Shown here: positions 9,701-18,941 of the stretch, in pieces
How the letters are laid out: each line of letters starts with the position of its first letter
How positions within the stretch are numbered: position 1 is the first letter of the stretch
NCBI GenBank assembly: GCA_018825305.1
Contig: JAHJEO010000003.1
Span: 117,931-181,930 of the forward strand
Source: Gammaproteobacteria bacterium
GTDB lineage: Bacteria > Pseudomonadota > Gammaproteobacteria > Burkholderiales > Rhodocyclaceae
Direction: 5' to 3'
DNA length: 64,000 nt
Translations under genes and position numbers: made by a program
Notes under the pieces: generated by a model
Database searches by the model: none
What the model saw: the letters and a program-made list of their open reading frames with translations, nothing else
What the model was told of the DNA's origin: nothing

Positions 9701-10365
9701 AGCGTTTCCCGATCGATGCCCTAAAGCTCGACTACTCGTTCGTGCGAGGCCTGCCGGGCGACGCCGAAGATGCGGCCATCGTGCGCGCGGTCATCTCGAT
9801 GTCGCGCAGCCTCAACCTGAAAGTGGTCGCAGAGGGCGTCGAGGATGCCGACCAGCTGGCCTTCCTGGTGACGCAGCGCTGCGACCTGATCCAGGGCTAC
9901 TATTTCAGCCGGCCGGTGCCGCCCGAGGACTTCGCGGAACTGTTGCGCTCGGGTCGCCGCCTGGAATCCACCTATCAGTTCGGCCGGGCCTCGATCCTGG
10001 TGGTCGATGACGACGATGTGCTGCGCGGCGCCTTGAGCGAACTGCTGATCGAGGCCGGCTACGGCGTGAGCCAGGCAGCCAGCGGCGAGGAAGCGCTCGC
10101 CGTGATTGAGCGGCAGCCGGTAAATATGATCATTTCCGACTACGCGATGCCGGGCATGATGGGCACCGACCTGCTGGCCAGGATTCGCTCCCTGCGCCCG
10201 GAAATCGTGCGCGTGCTGATGTCGGGCAGCGCGGACATTCCGATATTGGTCGATGCGGTCAATCACGGCGCCATTTCGAAGTTTCTGGCCAAGCCGTGGC
10301 AGGCGGATGCAGTGCGTTTGATGGTACTGGAGGGGCTGGGCATGGCGAACGGCTGGAGAAGATGA
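6757..10365 (+). CDS. Membrane c-di-GMP regulator: PilJ/NarX-type sensor, HAMP, PAS, GAF, PAS, degenerate GGDEF, EAL, REC
   Basis: A 1202-aa multidomain protein. TM1 is about 10-30 and TM2 about 173-194, bracketing a periplasmic helical domain whose segment [15 protein letters not shown] (about 43-57) resembles the nitrate/nitrite P-box of NarX. HAMP, a PAS (about 255-365), a GAF-like region, a second PAS, a GGDEF with altered active site (RLSSDEF), an EAL with its key motifs ([22 protein letters not shown]) and a C-terminal receiver (DYAMPG) follow. It is therefore predicted to be a phosphodiesterase rather than a cyclase. It sits between nirDL and nirG, and its stop overlaps the nirG ATG, so it is co-transcribed with heme d1 synthesis genes. 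Domain calls are confident; the ligand is inferred. Confidence 0.88.
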   Translation: MPTFSLSRKFLAVALGVLTLWLVDFGVFYRMVGDRQHIDDQVNAVGRMRMLTQRIGYRCALESAAPGEYQAEVAGMLDTWERGLLALERGGEVFGTTLPLPRDAQRPRLQELRAQWEHWREEVRGAMTLTAAGRSGACLAPRVAMAADDIVHTIDGFLADATRHVRAEQREAWLLVMSLIAANLVFIIIGLLLVRRRLVQPLRGLVDLSREYARGRFEQRMDFASADEIGDLSQAFNRMADQTVADMAQLRKLSQAVSHSSAGVVIADAEGNIEYVNPRWCEMTGYDASEALGANPRLIQSGQTPLAVYQQMWAALNEQGAWRGELLNKRKTGELVWMLQSMSAVRDASGKIVNYVAVSIDMTDYRRALQDLSDSNRMLRLLSRCNEALIHAVDESSFIDSICRLGVDLGGYVAVGVLCRRGGGGGLLGLVGHAGEWRVDDALDDVSGRPEMIVLPLVEGDAVMGELRFRQASATAPEEAEMRLLRELAADLAFGLASLRVAAARHAAEASLRLRERAIESSVNAIMIANVESGALALGYVNAAFERMTGYPAAEVLGRNPEFLLGAATLQLGSGEIRAALAEQREARAQLRLIRRDGATFWSELFVSPVSDESGKIAHFLLVANDISERVAYEEQLARQTNFDALTGLANRHLLTDRLGLAVVQAQRRSRLAAVIVMDIDHFKYVNDGMGHALGDRLLQEVAKRLAGYVRQGDTVARLSSDEFVIVLSEVTDEAYVSEVLERVQKLIAAPVVLDEHELLVTCSLGVGLFPRDGDDAAMLLQNADAAMHRAKAAGRNQFQFFTADMNRSVGARLALERELRRAVQGEQLRLHLQPQVDLHSGAIVGAEALVRWQHPERGLIPPGEFIPLAEETGLIVPIGEWVLDAACTLASAWNREGLPRVNIAVNLSARQFRQQNLIPLVRETLAANDLPADQLELEVTESMVMDDVTKAAEILGGLKAVGVKLALDDFGTGYSSLAYLKRFPIDALKLDYSFVRGLPGDAEDAAIVRAVISMSRSLNLKVVAEGVEDADQLAFLVTQRCDLIQGYYFSRPVPPEDFAELLRSGRRLESTYQFGRASILVVDDDDVLRGALSELLIEAGYGVSQAASGEEALAVIERQPVNMIISDYAMPGMMGTDLLARIRSLRPEIVRVLMSGSADIPILVDAVNHGAISKFLAKPWQADAVRLMVLEGLGMANGWRR

Positions 10366-10835
10366 GCGAACGATCGACAGCGGCGGCGCTCGATGCGACC
10401 GATCGCGCCATCATCAATGCCTTGCAGGGCGGCTTCCCGCTCGGCGAACGGCCGTATCTTGAGGTGGCGCAGCGACTTGGTCTGGGCGAGGACGAACTGC
10501 TGGCGCGGCTGCAGCGCCTGCTCGATGAGCGCGTGTTGACGCGTTTTGGGCCGATGTATCAGGTCGAGCGCATGGGGGGCGCCTTCGTGCTGGCGGCGCT
10601 GCGGGTAGCCGAGGCCGACTTTGATCGCATCGCCGAAATCGTCAACGGTTTTCCCGAGGTCGCCCACAACTACCGCCGCGAACACGTGCTCAACATGTGG
10701 TTCGTGCTCGCCACCGAGGTTCCGGGCGGCATCGCCGCCGTCACTGCCGCCATCGAGGCGGCGACAGGGTTGCCGGTGTTCGCCTTTCCCAAGGAACGGG
10801 AATATTTCGTCGAGATGAAACTGCATGCCGACTAG
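10362..10835 (+). CDS. nirG: Siroheme decarboxylase subunit NirG
   Basis: A 157-aa AsnC/Lrp-like protein with the NirD/NirG signature [15 protein letters not shown]. It works with NirDL and NirH in siroheme decarboxylation for heme d1. The start overlaps the upstream signalling gene (ATGA), and the end overlaps nirH by 11 bp, which implies translational coupling. Confidence 0.92.
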   Translation: MSERSTAAALDATDRAIINALQGGFPLGERPYLEVAQRLGLGEDELLARLQRLLDERVLTRFGPMYQVERMGGAFVLAALRVAEADFDRIAEIVNGFPEVAHNYRREHVLNMWFVLATEVPGGIAAVTAAIEAATGLPVFAFPKEREYFVEMKLHAD

Positions 10836-11313
10836 AGCGAAAGACGACATCGAGCGGCGCCTGATCGTCGCCACCCAGGCCGGCCTGCCGCTGGTGCCGC
10901 GACCTTATGACGCCCTGGGCGAGCAGCTTGGCATACCGGCCGGCGAAGTGCGGCAGCGCCTGGCGGCCATGCTGGAGAACGGACTGATCCGCCGCATCGG
11001 CGCCGTGCCCAATCACTACGCACTGGGCTATCGCCACAACGGCATGACGGTATGGGATGTGGACGACGCGCGCATCGATGAACTCGGCGAGAAAATCGGT
11101 GCGCTGGACTTCGTCACCCACTGCTACCGGCGCCCGCGCCACCTGCCGGACTGGCCGTATAATCTGTTCGCGATGGTGCACTGCAAAAGCCGGGAGGAAG
11201 CCGATCAGCGCGTCGTGGAGATCGCCGCACTGCTTGCTTCCGCCTGCCGTGCCCACGATGTGCTGTACAGCAGCCGCATCCTGAAGAAGACCGGTTTGCG
11301 CATCGCGGGCTGA
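10825..11313 (+). CDS. nirH: Siroheme decarboxylase subunit NirH
   Basis: A 162-aa AsnC/Lrp-like protein with the NirL/NirH signature HCYRRPRHLPDWPYNLFAMVH and a winged-helix N-terminus. It is the last heme d1 gene of the operon; nirJ, nirE and nirN are not found nearby. It ends 31 bp before the kup start, with no terminator seen between them. Confidence 0.92.
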   Translation: MPTRAKDDIERRLIVATQAGLPLVPRPYDALGEQLGIPAGEVRQRLAAMLENGLIRRIGAVPNHYALGYRHNGMTVWDVDDARIDELGEKIGALDFVTHCYRRPRHLPDWPYNLFAMVHCKSREEADQRVVEIAALLASACRAHDVLYSSRILKKTGLRIAG

Positions 11314-11344
11314 TTTGCCCGGTCGCGGCCGTCCGGAGGTTGAT

Positions 11345-13231
11345 TTGAGCGCAAGCGAAGAGAGTCGCAAGACCGGGCTGGCCGCCATGTCGGTGGCCGC
11401 GATGGGCGTCGTCTTCGGCGACATCGGTACCAGCCCGCTCTACACCATGCGCGAGGTCTTCAGTGGCCACCATCCGGTGCCAGTGACGCCGGACAACGTG
11501 CTGGGCATTCTCTCGCTGGTGTTCTGGGCGATGACCATCACGATTTCGCTCAAATATGTGGTTTTCATCACCCGTGCGGACAATAAGGGCGAGGGCGGCA
11601 TCATGGCGCTGACGTCGTTGGCGATGCGCACCGAGCGGCTTTCGCCCGGCATGCTGTGGTTGCTGACTGCGCTGGGCATCTTTGGCGCGGCGCTGTTCTA
11701 CGGCGATGCCGTGATCACGCCGGCAATGTCGGTTCTGTCCGCCGTCGAAGGCCTGGAAATCGCCACGCCGGCACTCAAGCCCTACGTCGTGCCGATTTCA
11801 CTGGGCATCCTGGTCGGGCTGTTCCTGTTCCAGCGCAAGGGTACGGCCAGCGTGGCGGCGCTGTTCGGGCCGGTGATGCTGTTCTGGTTCGCCAGCCTCG
11901 GCGCGCTCGGCATCTGGAACGTCATCAAGCACCCAAGCGTGATCGCGGCGATCAATCCCTGGTACGCGCTGCACTTCTTCACCACCAATACGACGCTGGC
12001 CTTTCTCTCGCTCGGCGCGGTGGTGCTGGCGATAACCGGCGGCGAGGCGCTGTATGCCGACATGGGCCATTTTGGCCGGCGGCCGATCAAGTGGGCCTGG
12101 CTGGTCTTCGTTTTTCCGCTGCTCTACCTCAACTACCTCGGCCAGGGCGCGCTGATCCTCGACGACCCGCTGGCGATCCGCAACCCCTTCTTCCTGTCGG
12201 TGCCCGGCGTGCTGCTGTATCCACTGGTGGGGCTGGCCACCGTCGCCGCCATCATCGCCTCGCAGGCGGTCATCACTGGCGCCTACTCGCTGACCAGCCA
12301 GGCAATCCAGCTCGGCTACTGCCCGCGCATCCGGATCAATTTCACCTCGGAGCGGCAGATGGGGCAGATCTACATTCCCAACATCAACTGGCTGCTGCTG
12401 ATCGCCGTGGTGCTGCTGGTGCTGGCGTTCCGCTCTTCGTCGGCGCTGGCCTCGGCCTATGGCATCGCCGTCACGCTGACCATGATGATCGATACGGTGC
12501 TGGCCTTCGTCGTGGTGCGCGTGCTGTGGAAATGGAACTGGCTGCAAGCCGGCCTGTTCCTTGCCGCTTTCGTCGTGGTCGATTTCGCCTTCTTCTCGGC
12601 CAACTTCATCAAGGTGCTCGATGGCGGCTGGTTCCCGCTGGTGCTGGGCGGCGTGATCTTCGTCTTCCTCGCCACCTGGAAGCGCGGCCGCAAGCTGCTC
12701 TACGAGAAGCTCAAGCAGGACTCGATGCCGCTCGACGCCTTCATCCAGAGCCTGGCATACGGCGGCCCCCATCGTGTCGAGGGCATGGGTGTGTTCATGA
12801 CCACCAATCCGGACGGCGTGCCGCGTGCCATGCTGCACAACCTGCTGCACAACAAGGTGCTGCACGAGACGGTGGTGCTGCTCAACGTCAGTGTCGAAGA
12901 CGTCCCGCATGTGCCGGAGATCGACCGCGTCGAGGTGCGGCCGCTGCCGCAGGGCTTCTATCAGGTGCTGGTGCGCTACGGCTTCAAGGATGAGCCGGAC
13001 ATCCCGCTGGCGCTGGCGCTGGCGGCGCCTCTCGGCCTTGCGTACGAGGTGATGGGAACCTCCTTCTTCCTCGGCCGCGAGACCATCGTGCCGCGCGCGC
13101 GCGTCGCGCGCATGCCGCGCTGGCGGCAGGTGCTGTTTACCTTCATGTTCCGCAACGCGGAGCCGGCAACCACCTACTTCAAGATTCCGACAAATCGCGT
13201 GGTCGAGCTCGGGACGCAGGTCGAGCTTTGA
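11345..13231 (+). CDS. kup: Low-affinity potassium uptake protein Kup
   Basis: A 628-aa K+/H+ symporter of the KUP/HAK family. It has the N-terminal signature FGDIGTSPLYT, about 12 membrane helices to roughly residue 430, and a soluble C-terminal domain. The TTG at 11345 is preferred because GGAGG lies five bases upstream, although an earlier in-frame TTG at 11315 exists. The gene follows nirH closely and could receive read-through, but a role in denitrification is not implied. Confidence 0.93.
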   Translation: MSASEESRKTGLAAMSVAAMGVVFGDIGTSPLYTMREVFSGHHPVPVTPDNVLGILSLVFWAMTITISLKYVVFITRADNKGEGGIMALTSLAMRTERLSPGMLWLLTALGIFGAALFYGDAVITPAMSVLSAVEGLEIATPALKPYVVPISLGILVGLFLFQRKGTASVAALFGPVMLFWFASLGALGIWNVIKHPSVIAAINPWYALHFFTTNTTLAFLSLGAVVLAITGGEALYADMGHFGRRPIKWAWLVFVFPLLYLNYLGQGALILDDPLAIRNPFFLSVPGVLLYPLVGLATVAAIIASQAVITGAYSLTSQAIQLGYCPRIRINFTSERQMGQIYIPNINWLLLIAVVLLVLAFRSSSALASAYGIAVTLTMMIDTVLAFVVVRVLWKWNWLQAGLFLAAFVVVDFAFFSANFIKVLDGGWFPLVLGGVIFVFLATWKRGRKLLYEKLKQDSMPLDAFIQSLAYGGPHRVEGMGVFMTTNPDGVPRAMLHNLLHNKVLHETVVLLNVSVEDVPHVPEIDRVEVRPLPQGFYQVLVRYGFKDEPDIPLALALAAPLGLAYEVMGTSFFLGRETIVPRARVARMPRWRQVLFTFMFRNAEPATTYFKIPTNRVVELGTQVEL

Positions 13232-13242
13232 CGCCCTGCGGG

Positions 13243-13269
13243 CGCCGTGCCGCCAGAGCCGACTTTTTC
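13243..13269 (-). repeat. Dispersed 27-bp repeat after kup
   Basis: Reverse-orientation copy, with two to three differences from the consensus core AAAGTCGGCGCTGGCGGGAC, in the convergent spacer between kup and the diheme cytochrome gene. Confidence 0.65.
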
Positions 13270-13307
13270 AGTGGCTGCGGCGGCGCATCGCGGTCGCCGC
13301 GGCTCCG

Positions 13308-13958
13308 TTACTCCTGCGGGTCCTGCAGCGTGGTCACGTAGGCGAGGATGTCCTGCAGGTCGCTCGGCTTGAGCGTGGCCAGGATGCCGCGGCTGTTGTC
13401 CTCATCGTGTGCTCGCTCGCCCCTGATGTAGGCCTCCATCTGCCGCATCAGGTAGTTGGTGTACTGCCCGACCAGCATCGGGAACTTGCCGCGGCCCTTG
13501 GCTGTCTTGCCGTGGCAGGATGCGCACTGTTTCTGGAAGATGTCCTTGCCGTTGTCGAGGTTGCCGTCGACGCGGGGAATGATCATTACCTTTTCGGTGG
13601 CCGTCAGCCGGGCCAGCGCATCGTCGGTGTCCTTGAACTCCGGCCACTTGGTCGGCAGTTCGATGCTGGTGAGATAGGCGGCAACGTCGCGGATATCCTC
13701 GTCGTGCAACTCACGTTCCTGGGTATAGGGGAACATCGGGATGTTGATCCGGGTGCGGGCGCGGAAGGAGCGCAGCGAATGCTCGATGTATGCCGCACGC
13801 TGGCCGGCGATGCGCGGATACTCGCCCTTCTTGCCGCCGGCACCGTACTCGCCGTGGCAGCCGGCGCAGGTGCCGTTGATTTCCTTGCCTTTGTCGAGGT
13901 CCTGGGCCGTTGCGGGCACAGCCAGCAGGGCCAGTATGAGAAGCAGGGCGTAATGCAT
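13308..13958 (-). CDS. Diheme cytochrome c, c4-like
   Basis: A 216-aa exported protein with a signal peptide (about 1-18, cleavage after VPATA) and two heme motifs, CAGCH (31-35) and CASCH (145-149), in duplicated class I cytochrome domains as in cytochrome c4. It is a likely periplasmic electron donor to terminal oxidases or N-oxide reductases. It is divergent from regB, and the spacer carries an FNR box, so anaerobic control is likely. The ATG fits the signal peptide; a longer reading frame upstream has no support. Confidence 0.88.
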   Translation of the reverse strand: MHYALLLILALLAVPATAQDLDKGKEINGTCAGCHGEYGAGGKKGEYPRIAGQRAAYIEHSLRSFRARTRINIPMFPYTQERELHDEDIRDVAAYLTSIELPTKWPEFKDTDDALARLTATEKVMIIPRVDGNLDNGKDIFQKQCASCHGKTAKGRGKFPMLVGQYTNYLMRQMEAYIRGERAHDEDNSRGILATLKPSDLQDILAYVTTLQDPQE

Positions 13959-14025
13959 GGGCGCAAATTCCTTGATTTCAAAAAGTCGGGTGCGGCGAAT
14001 TGTCTCACCGATTTGGCCTGCCTCC

Positions 14026-14039
14026 TTGATCGCGATCAG
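14026..14039. promoter_or_regulatory. FNR/Dnr-type box between the diheme cytochrome and regB
   Basis: TTGATCGCGATCAG contains the perfect dyad TGATCGCGATCA and matches the FNR consensus in nine of ten half-site positions. It may serve the cytochrome gene (start 13958), regB (start near 14056) or both; no convincing -10 settles the direction. Confidence 0.65.
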
Positions 14040-14055
14040 GTCGCGCTCCCGCATA

Positions 14056-15354
14056 ATGGCAGCAATGGATGCCGATTCTCCGATGACCGAACTTCCGGCC
14101 GATGGCGCCGAGACCCTGACCAGCCTGAAGCGCCTGGCGGCGGTGCGCTGGTGGGTGCTGGCAGCGGCCATCCTGGTTGTTCTGGGCGTGCCGATGGCGC
14201 TCGACATCGCGTTGCCGACGCTGCCGATGCTGGCGGTGATCCTGGTGGCTCTGGTCTGGAACGCGACCAGCCTGCGGCGACTGAAAACGGCCACGTCCGC
14301 CGCGCCGGGCGAGCTGTTTACCCAGCTCTGCCTCGACCTCGCCGTATTCGGCGCGCTGCTGTTTTTCGGCGGCGGTGCCACCAATCCGCTGGTCTCGCTG
14401 TTGCTGCCGTCGGTGGCGGTGGCGGCCCTGACCCTGCCGGCCCGCCTCGTGGCCGGCATCGCCTTGCTGGCCACGGCCACCTATTCGCTGCTGATGGTGA
14501 GTTTCGTGCCGCTGCCGTTCGACGATCCGGCGCGCGCCGCGCGCCTGCACCTGATCGGCATGTGGCTGACCTTCGTCGTCTCGGTGGCGCTGATCGGCTG
14601 GTTCATATTGCGCATGACCGCGACCATTCGCAGCCGCGATGCCGAACTCGCCCATGCCCGCGAACAGTCGCTGCGCGACGAGCGGGTGCTGGCGCTGGGC
14701 ACGCTGGCGGCGGGTGCCGCGCACGAACTGGGCACGCCGCTGGCCACCATGGCCGTTTTGGCGGGCGAGCTGGAGCACGACGCCGAGGTCGGCAGCGACG
14801 CCCGTGCCGACCTGTCGCTGCTACGCGAGCAGATTGCCCACTGCAAGCGCATCATCACCGGCTTGTCAGAGCGGGCCGGCGCGCAGCGCGCCGAATGCGC
14901 CGAACGCATGCGTTGCGACGACTGGATGGAGGCGGTTCATGCTGGCTGGCTGGCGCTGCGCAGCGACGTACAGAGCACGCTGGAAATAGTCGGCGCTGGC
15001 GCCACGCCGATCGTGGCGGTCGAGCCAACGCTGGAGCAGGGCATCATCAATCTGCTCGACAATGCGGCGCGCGCCGGTGGACCGGTCGATGTCCGCGTAG
15101 ATTGGGACAGTTACTACCTGAAGATGGAAATCGGTGACCACGGTCCGGGTTTTTCGGCCGCGACACTGGAACGGGCCGGGCACGAGCCATTTCCATCCCA
15201 CGCCGCGGGCAGCGGCATCGGCCTGTTGCTTACCCGTGCCGCCATCGAGCGGCAGGGCGGCCGCCTGGTATTGGGCAATCGTGCGGCGGGCGGCGGGCTG
15301 GCGCGCGTCGAGTTGCCACTGACCGGAATTGCATTGGGAAAAATGAATGAATGA
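14056..15354 (+). CDS. regB: Redox sensor histidine kinase RegB/PrrB
   Basis: A 432-aa kinase with about six membrane helices carrying the RegB quinone-site signature GGGATNP (105-111). The H-box AAHELGTPLAT has its phosphorylated His near 223. Cys263 in AHCKRI matches the redox-active cysteine of RegB, and a GHKL ATPase domain follows. RegB responds to the quinone pool and to redox state, and phosphorylates RegA. Two nearby ATGs are possible; 14056 was taken. The end overlaps regA by 8 bp. Confidence 0.93.
   Translation: MAAMDADSPMTELPADGAETLTSLKRLAAVRWWVLAAAILVVLGVPMALDIALPTLPMLAVILVALVWNATSLRRLKTATSAAPGELFTQLCLDLAVFGALLFFGGGATNPLVSLLLPSVAVAALTLPARLVAGIALLATATYSLLMVSFVPLPFDDPARAARLHLIGMWLTFVVSVALIGWFILRMTATIRSRDAELAHAREQSLRDERVLALGTLAAGAAHELGTPLATMAVLAGELEHDAEVGSDARADLSLLREQIAHCKRIITGLSERAGAQRAECAERMRCDDWMEAVHAGWLALRSDVQSTLEIVGAGATPIVAVEPTLEQGIINLLDNAARAGGPVDVRVDWDSYYLKMEIGDHGPGFSAATLERAGHEPFPSHAAGSGIGLLLTRAAIERQGGRLVLGNRAAGGGLARVELPLTGIALGKMNE
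14983..15009 (+). repeat. Dispersed 27-bp repeat, diverged copy in regB
   Basis: It shares AGTCGGCGCTGGCG with the consensus but differs towards both ends. It is the weakest of the counted copies. Confidence 0.4.
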
Positions 15355-15892
15355 TACGAGCGACAGCTTTCTCGTCATCGACGACGACGTCACCTTCAAT
15401 GCCGTGCTGGTGAGGGCGCTGGAACGGCGCGGCCATGTTGCGCAGGGCGTGACCGATCCGATGGAGGTTCCCGTCCTGGCGCGTCAGCTGAGACCGCGAC
15501 GGGTGATTCTCGATCTCAACATCGCCGGCGTTTCCGGCTTGACGCTGATTCCGCCGCTGCTGGAAATCGACCCCGCCTGTCGCATCGTGGTGCTGACCGG
15601 CTATGCCAGCATCGCCACCGCGGTCGATGCGATCAAGCTCGGTGCGGTGCAATACCTGGCCAAGCCGGTCGAGGTCGATGCCATTCTCGGCGCTTTCGAC
15701 GAGGCGGAAGAGGGCGACGTGGGTGGTGGGGTGGTCAGCAGCGAACCGCTGTCGGTCGATCGTCTCGAATGGGAGCACATCCAGCGAGTGCTGCGCGAGC
15801 ATGACGGAAACATCTCGTCGACGGCGCGTGCGCTCAAGATGCACCGCCGCACGCTGCAGCGCAAGCTGAGCAAGCGGCCGGTAAAAAGCTGA
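15347..15892 (+). CDS. regA: Redox response regulator RegA/PrrA
   Basis: A 181-aa response regulator with a receiver domain (phospho-acceptor Asp56 in ILDLN, Lys in LAKPVEV) and a Fis-type helix-turn-helix. The C-terminal signature MHRRTLQRKLSKRP is typical of RegA. It globally controls respiratory genes, often including nir genes, with its partner RegB encoded immediately upstream. Confidence 0.95.
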   Translation: MNDTSDSFLVIDDDVTFNAVLVRALERRGHVAQGVTDPMEVPVLARQLRPRRVILDLNIAGVSGLTLIPPLLEIDPACRIVVLTGYASIATAVDAIKLGAVQYLAKPVEVDAILGAFDEAEEGDVGGGVVSSEPLSVDRLEWEHIQRVLREHDGNISSTARALKMHRRTLQRKLSKRPVKS

Positions 15893-15902
15893 ATTCTGCG
15901 GG

Positions 15903-16177
15903 CCTAGGGTCTGTTCTCATTCAGTCGGCGAGATGCGTTGCCGCCCAATGCGGATGGCCGCACGAAGCGAGGCGAAGGCAATGGCCGTCCCCTTGGCGAG
16001 ACGAGCGACAAAGCGGACGCCGCATTGGGCGACAACCCGAAGGGACGGGGCGAGTCTGGCCGCAGGGCGGCGTTACTCCCTCCTGATGTGGAGCAAGCAC
16101 ATGGCGTCGGTCGTGCCTTGCCCTGCGGCCAGACTCGCCCCGGCGCACTCGTCGCCTGAATGAGAACAGGCCCTAGG
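15903..16177. repeat. Non-coding palindromic element with terminal and nested inverted repeats (MITE-like)
   Basis: The ends, each starting with CCTAGG and continuing to TCATTCAG, form an imperfect inverted repeat of about 28 bp. Inside are a 12-bp perfect inverted repeat (15942-15953 with 16020-16031) and a 22-bp perfect one (16047-16068 with 16120-16141). No open frame looks real. The right end supplies the stop codon of the lapA-like gene. It fills the spacer of the convergent genes regA and lapA, and may also terminate both. Confidence 0.8.
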
Positions 16178-16565
16178 CGGGCGGAACCGGCTCTTCCTTG
16201 GCGTCGCTGCCGACCATTATCTGCTTGAGGCCGACATAGGGGCGCTCTGCCGCTACCGGGGGTGCATCAGCCGGTATGCGGCGTTCCAGGTCGGCGATGG
16301 CCTGCTGCTGGCGGCTGCTGGTGTTTTCCAGTTCGGCGATGCGCTTGCTCTGGCGGCTCATGGCCCACTGCCGGCGCAGGGTGGATGGCGTCGACACCAG
16401 TGCGACGATCAGCCCGCCGGCGGCAAGTGCCAGCAGCAGAATCATGGCGAGGGTGCTGTCGAAGCGCCAGATGGCGAAGGTCACGGTTACCGGCACGTTG
16501 TTCTGCAGCGCGAACATGACGCCGCCGGCGGCGAAAATCATCGCGATGATGGTCAGTAGTTGCAT
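16173..16565 (-). CDS. LapA-domain (DUF1049) membrane protein
   Basis: A 130-aa protein with two membrane helices (about 1-20 and 38-60), then a coiled-coil-like cytoplasmic tail rich in Arg, Glu and Gln. This is the layout of LapA/DUF1049 proteins associated with lipopolysaccharide assembly. Its stop codon lies inside the terminal repeat of the adjacent palindromic element, so the natural C-terminus may have been altered by insertion. It starts 9 bp after the diguanylate cyclase gene, in the same transcription unit. Confidence 0.8.
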   Translation of the reverse strand: MQLLTIIAMIFAAGGVMFALQNNVPVTVTFAIWRFDSTLAMILLLALAAGGLIVALVSTPSTLRRQWAMSRQSKRIAELENTSSRQQQAIADLERRIPADAPPVAAERPYVGLKQIMVGSDAKEEPVPPA

Positions 16566-16574
16566 GGCGTGTTC

Positions 16575-17465
16575 CTATTCTTTGGTGTCGTGATCCCTGG
16601 TCGCGCCGAAGCGCTTCGCTCGCATGTCGTTCTTGCCGCCCTGCTTGACTTCATACATCAGTTCGTCGGCTGCCTTGAGCATCATGGCGAACGAACGCTT
16701 GCCGCTGTCGAACCAGGCAACGCCGACGCTTGCCGTCACCGGCGTGAATTTCTTGAGCGTCCTGTTGATCGCGACGCCAATTTTGCGGCCGGCTTCCACC
16801 GCGGCATCGTACCCAATTTCCGGCAGCAGAACTGCAAATTCGTCGCCGCCCAGGCGCGCGACCTGGTCACTGGAGCGCAGGGCACCGATCAGCGCCTTGG
16901 CGGTGGCACGCAGCGCTGCATCGCCGGTGGCGTGACCGCGGGCGTCGTTGAGCTGCTTGAAGTCGTCAAGGTCGATAAAAATCACCGCCATCGAGTGCCC
17001 GTAACGCGTGGAACGCTCGACCTCGCTGGCGCCGGCTTCGAGAAAGGCGCGGCGGTTTGGAATCTTGGTCAGGGCGTCCTGGCTGGCCTGCTCGTGCTCT
17101 TTCTGCAGCTGGTGGCGAACCTGTGCGGCGAGCAGGGCGACCAGGCCGTAGGTCATCAGGTGGGTGGCGGCATTAGCCCAGGGAATCCACGGTGCGCTGA
17201 ACTGGCGTACGGCGGAGAGATCGCCTACCGCCCACATCGCCGATGCCAGTATCGCCGCAAGCACTCCCTGCTTCCTGCCGGCTATCCATGCGATGACGAG
17301 CACCGGCAGCAGCGCCAGCGAGGCCAGAACCAATTCGGCATCCGTCGCCAACCGCAGCGCACCCAGCAGCAATACTGTGCCGATGCAGAAAATCCATGCC
17401 ACCCAGAGGCGCCAGCCGCCCCGGACAGCGGATAGGAGGACATTGGAACTTGTGGGCCTGACCAT
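16575..17465 (-). CDS. Membrane diguanylate cyclase (GGDEF)
   Basis: A 296-aa protein with about four membrane helices in residues 15-130 and a C-terminal GGDEF domain with intact motif RLGGDEF and metal-site segment FIDLDDFK. It is predicted to make c-di-GMP. The ATG at 17465 is used; a GTG 33 bases further upstream would add 11 residues and neither has a clear Shine-Dalgarno. No obvious inhibitory RxxD site is seen. Confidence 0.88.
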   Translation of the reverse strand: MVRPTSSNVLLSAVRGGWRLWVAWIFCIGTVLLLGALRLATDAELVLASLALLPVLVIAWIAGRKQGVLAAILASAMWAVGDLSAVRQFSAPWIPWANAATHLMTYGLVALLAAQVRHQLQKEHEQASQDALTKIPNRRAFLEAGASEVERSTRYGHSMAVIFIDLDDFKQLNDARGHATGDAALRATAKALIGALRSSDQVARLGGDEFAVLLPEIGYDAAVEAGRKIGVAINRTLKKFTPVTASVGVAWFDSGKRSFAMMLKAADELMYEVKQGGKNDMRAKRFGATRDHDTKE

Positions 17466-17579
17466 ATCGTTATCGGTGCGTGTTGCGTGTGCGACCACTC
17501 GACGAGGTTCTTCAATTTACTCCATTGCCTGTCGTCGCGTCTGCACCGGGCGACACGCATGGTCGCTCGGACGTGCGGC

Positions 17580-18917
17580 TCAGCAACGCTTGCGCAGCAG
17601 GCGGTAGAGGGTTCGCTCGGAGATGCCGAGTTCGGACGCGACCTGGCCCCGGCTGCCGGCGAATGTGGCCAGCGCCCATGTCAGGTAGCGCGACTCCAGT
17701 TCGTCCAGCTTCACCGGGGTCGCAATGCGGAACATGCCGTCTTTCGGCTGCGCCTTCGCTGCCGAAAATTCCGACGTGCCGTCATCGAGGTGCTGCGGCA
17801 GGACCTCCTGGCCGTCGGCAAGCAGTGTGGCCCGTTCGATCAGGTTGCGCAGTTCGCGGATGTTGCCTTCGTAGTCGCGTGCCTGGAGTTCGCGCAAGGT
17901 GCTTGCGGCAAGGTGGTGGTGGCGCCGGTTGTCGGCATCGATCCGCGCCAGCAGCGATTTCGCCAGCAGCGGGATGTCTTCGCGGCGTTCGGCAAGTGCC
18001 GGCATGTGGATGGGAAAGGTGTTGATGCGGTAATAGAGGTCGCGGCGAAATTCATCGGCACGCACCATGGCGGCCAGGTCGCGGTGAGTGGCGGAAACCA
18101 GGCGAAAATCCGACGGCAGCCACTCCACGCCGCCGACGCGGCGATAGGTTCCGGTTTCCAGCAATCGCAGCAGTTTCGCCTGTTGCGACGGTGGCAGTTC
18201 GCCGATTTCGTCAAGGAACAGCGTGCCGCCGCCGGCCGCTTCGACCAGGCCAGTCTTGAGATGGGTCGCGCCGGTGAAGGCGCCCTTTTCGTAACCGAAC
18301 AGTTCGCTCTCGAACAGGGTCTCGGTGAGGCCGGAACAATCGACGGTGACGAACGGGCCGTCGGCGCGCGGGCTGCCTTCATGCACTGCGCGCGCGGCCA
18401 GTTCCTTGCCGGTGCCTGTCTGGCCCAGCAGCAGCACCGTGGCTTCCGCCGGCGCCGCACGGGTGATGCGCGCCAGCATCGCCTGGAACGCGGGGGAGCG
18501 ACCAACCAGGCCTTGCACCGCCGGCTGGCTGCTGGCGTGCCGCACCACGCGCATGCTTTCGACATACAGGCGGGCTTGCCCTGCGCGCGGCTTTCCCGGC
18601 CCGATCGCCAGTGGCCGTGTTTCGACATCGACATGCTCTTCGCCGCGGGGCGTGTGATGCAAATGCAATACGCGCTGGGGCCGGCCGGACTGCGCGGTCA
18701 AGCGCAGCGGGCAGGATTCGCCGGCCTGGTCGCAGGGGGTGTCGATGTGGTGCGACACTTCGTAGCAGCGGCGCCCGGTGACATCCTGGCTGCCGCCGAA
18801 GTCGCGGCGGTAGGCGGCGTTGGCGGCGAGGATGCGGTAGTCATCGTCGAGGACGATGCTGGGCTCCGCTTCTCCCTCCAGATAGGCGGCAAGTTGCTCG
18901 ATACCTTGGGCGGTCAT
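17580..18917 (-). CDS. PAS-containing sigma54-dependent transcriptional activator
   Basis: A 445-aa enhancer-binding protein. The N-terminal PAS domain (about 10-125) carries a Cys/His cluster, CYEVSHH...[11 protein letters not shown], that could bind metal, an Fe-S cluster or heme (inference). The AAA+ domain has Walker A (GQTGTGKE), the sigma54-contact loop GAFTGA and Walker B ([10 protein letters not shown]). A Fis-type HTH ends the protein. It is divergent from the 60-aa membrane protein gene, and the spacer holds a -24/-12 promoter and overlapping palindromes, so those are its likely targets. Confidence 0.92.
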   Translation of the reverse strand: MTAQGIEQLAAYLEGEAEPSIVLDDDYRILAANAAYRRDFGGSQDVTGRRCYEVSHHIDTPCDQAGESCPLRLTAQSGRPQRVLHLHHTPRGEEHVDVETRPLAIGPGKPRAGQARLYVESMRVVRHASSQPAVQGLVGRSPAFQAMLARITRAAPAEATVLLLGQTGTGKELAARAVHEGSPRADGPFVTVDCSGLTETLFESELFGYEKGAFTGATHLKTGLVEAAGGGTLFLDEIGELPPSQQAKLLRLLETGTYRRVGGVEWLPSDFRLVSATHRDLAAMVRADEFRRDLYYRINTFPIHMPALAERREDIPLLAKSLLARIDADNRRHHHLAASTLRELQARDYEGNIRELRNLIERATLLADGQEVLPQHLDDGTSEFSAAKAQPKDGMFRIATPVKLDELESRYLTWALATFAGSRGQVASELGISERTLYRLLRKRC

Positions 18918-18941
18918 GTCAGTGCCAGAAAGTGAATGATG

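Noticed and set aside
13972-13985. Second FNR box (TTGATTTCAAAAAG) before the diheme cytochrome
   Set aside because: Only one half-site fits; the palindromic box at 14026 is much better.
13308-14480. 390-aa minus-strand frame extending the diheme cytochrome upstream
   Set aside because: The extension overlaps regB in antisense and lacks sense; the signal peptide begins at 13958.
15921-16163. Three short frames (73-76 aa) within 15903-16177
   Set aside because: They lie on both strands of a palindromic element and mirror each other; no start signals.
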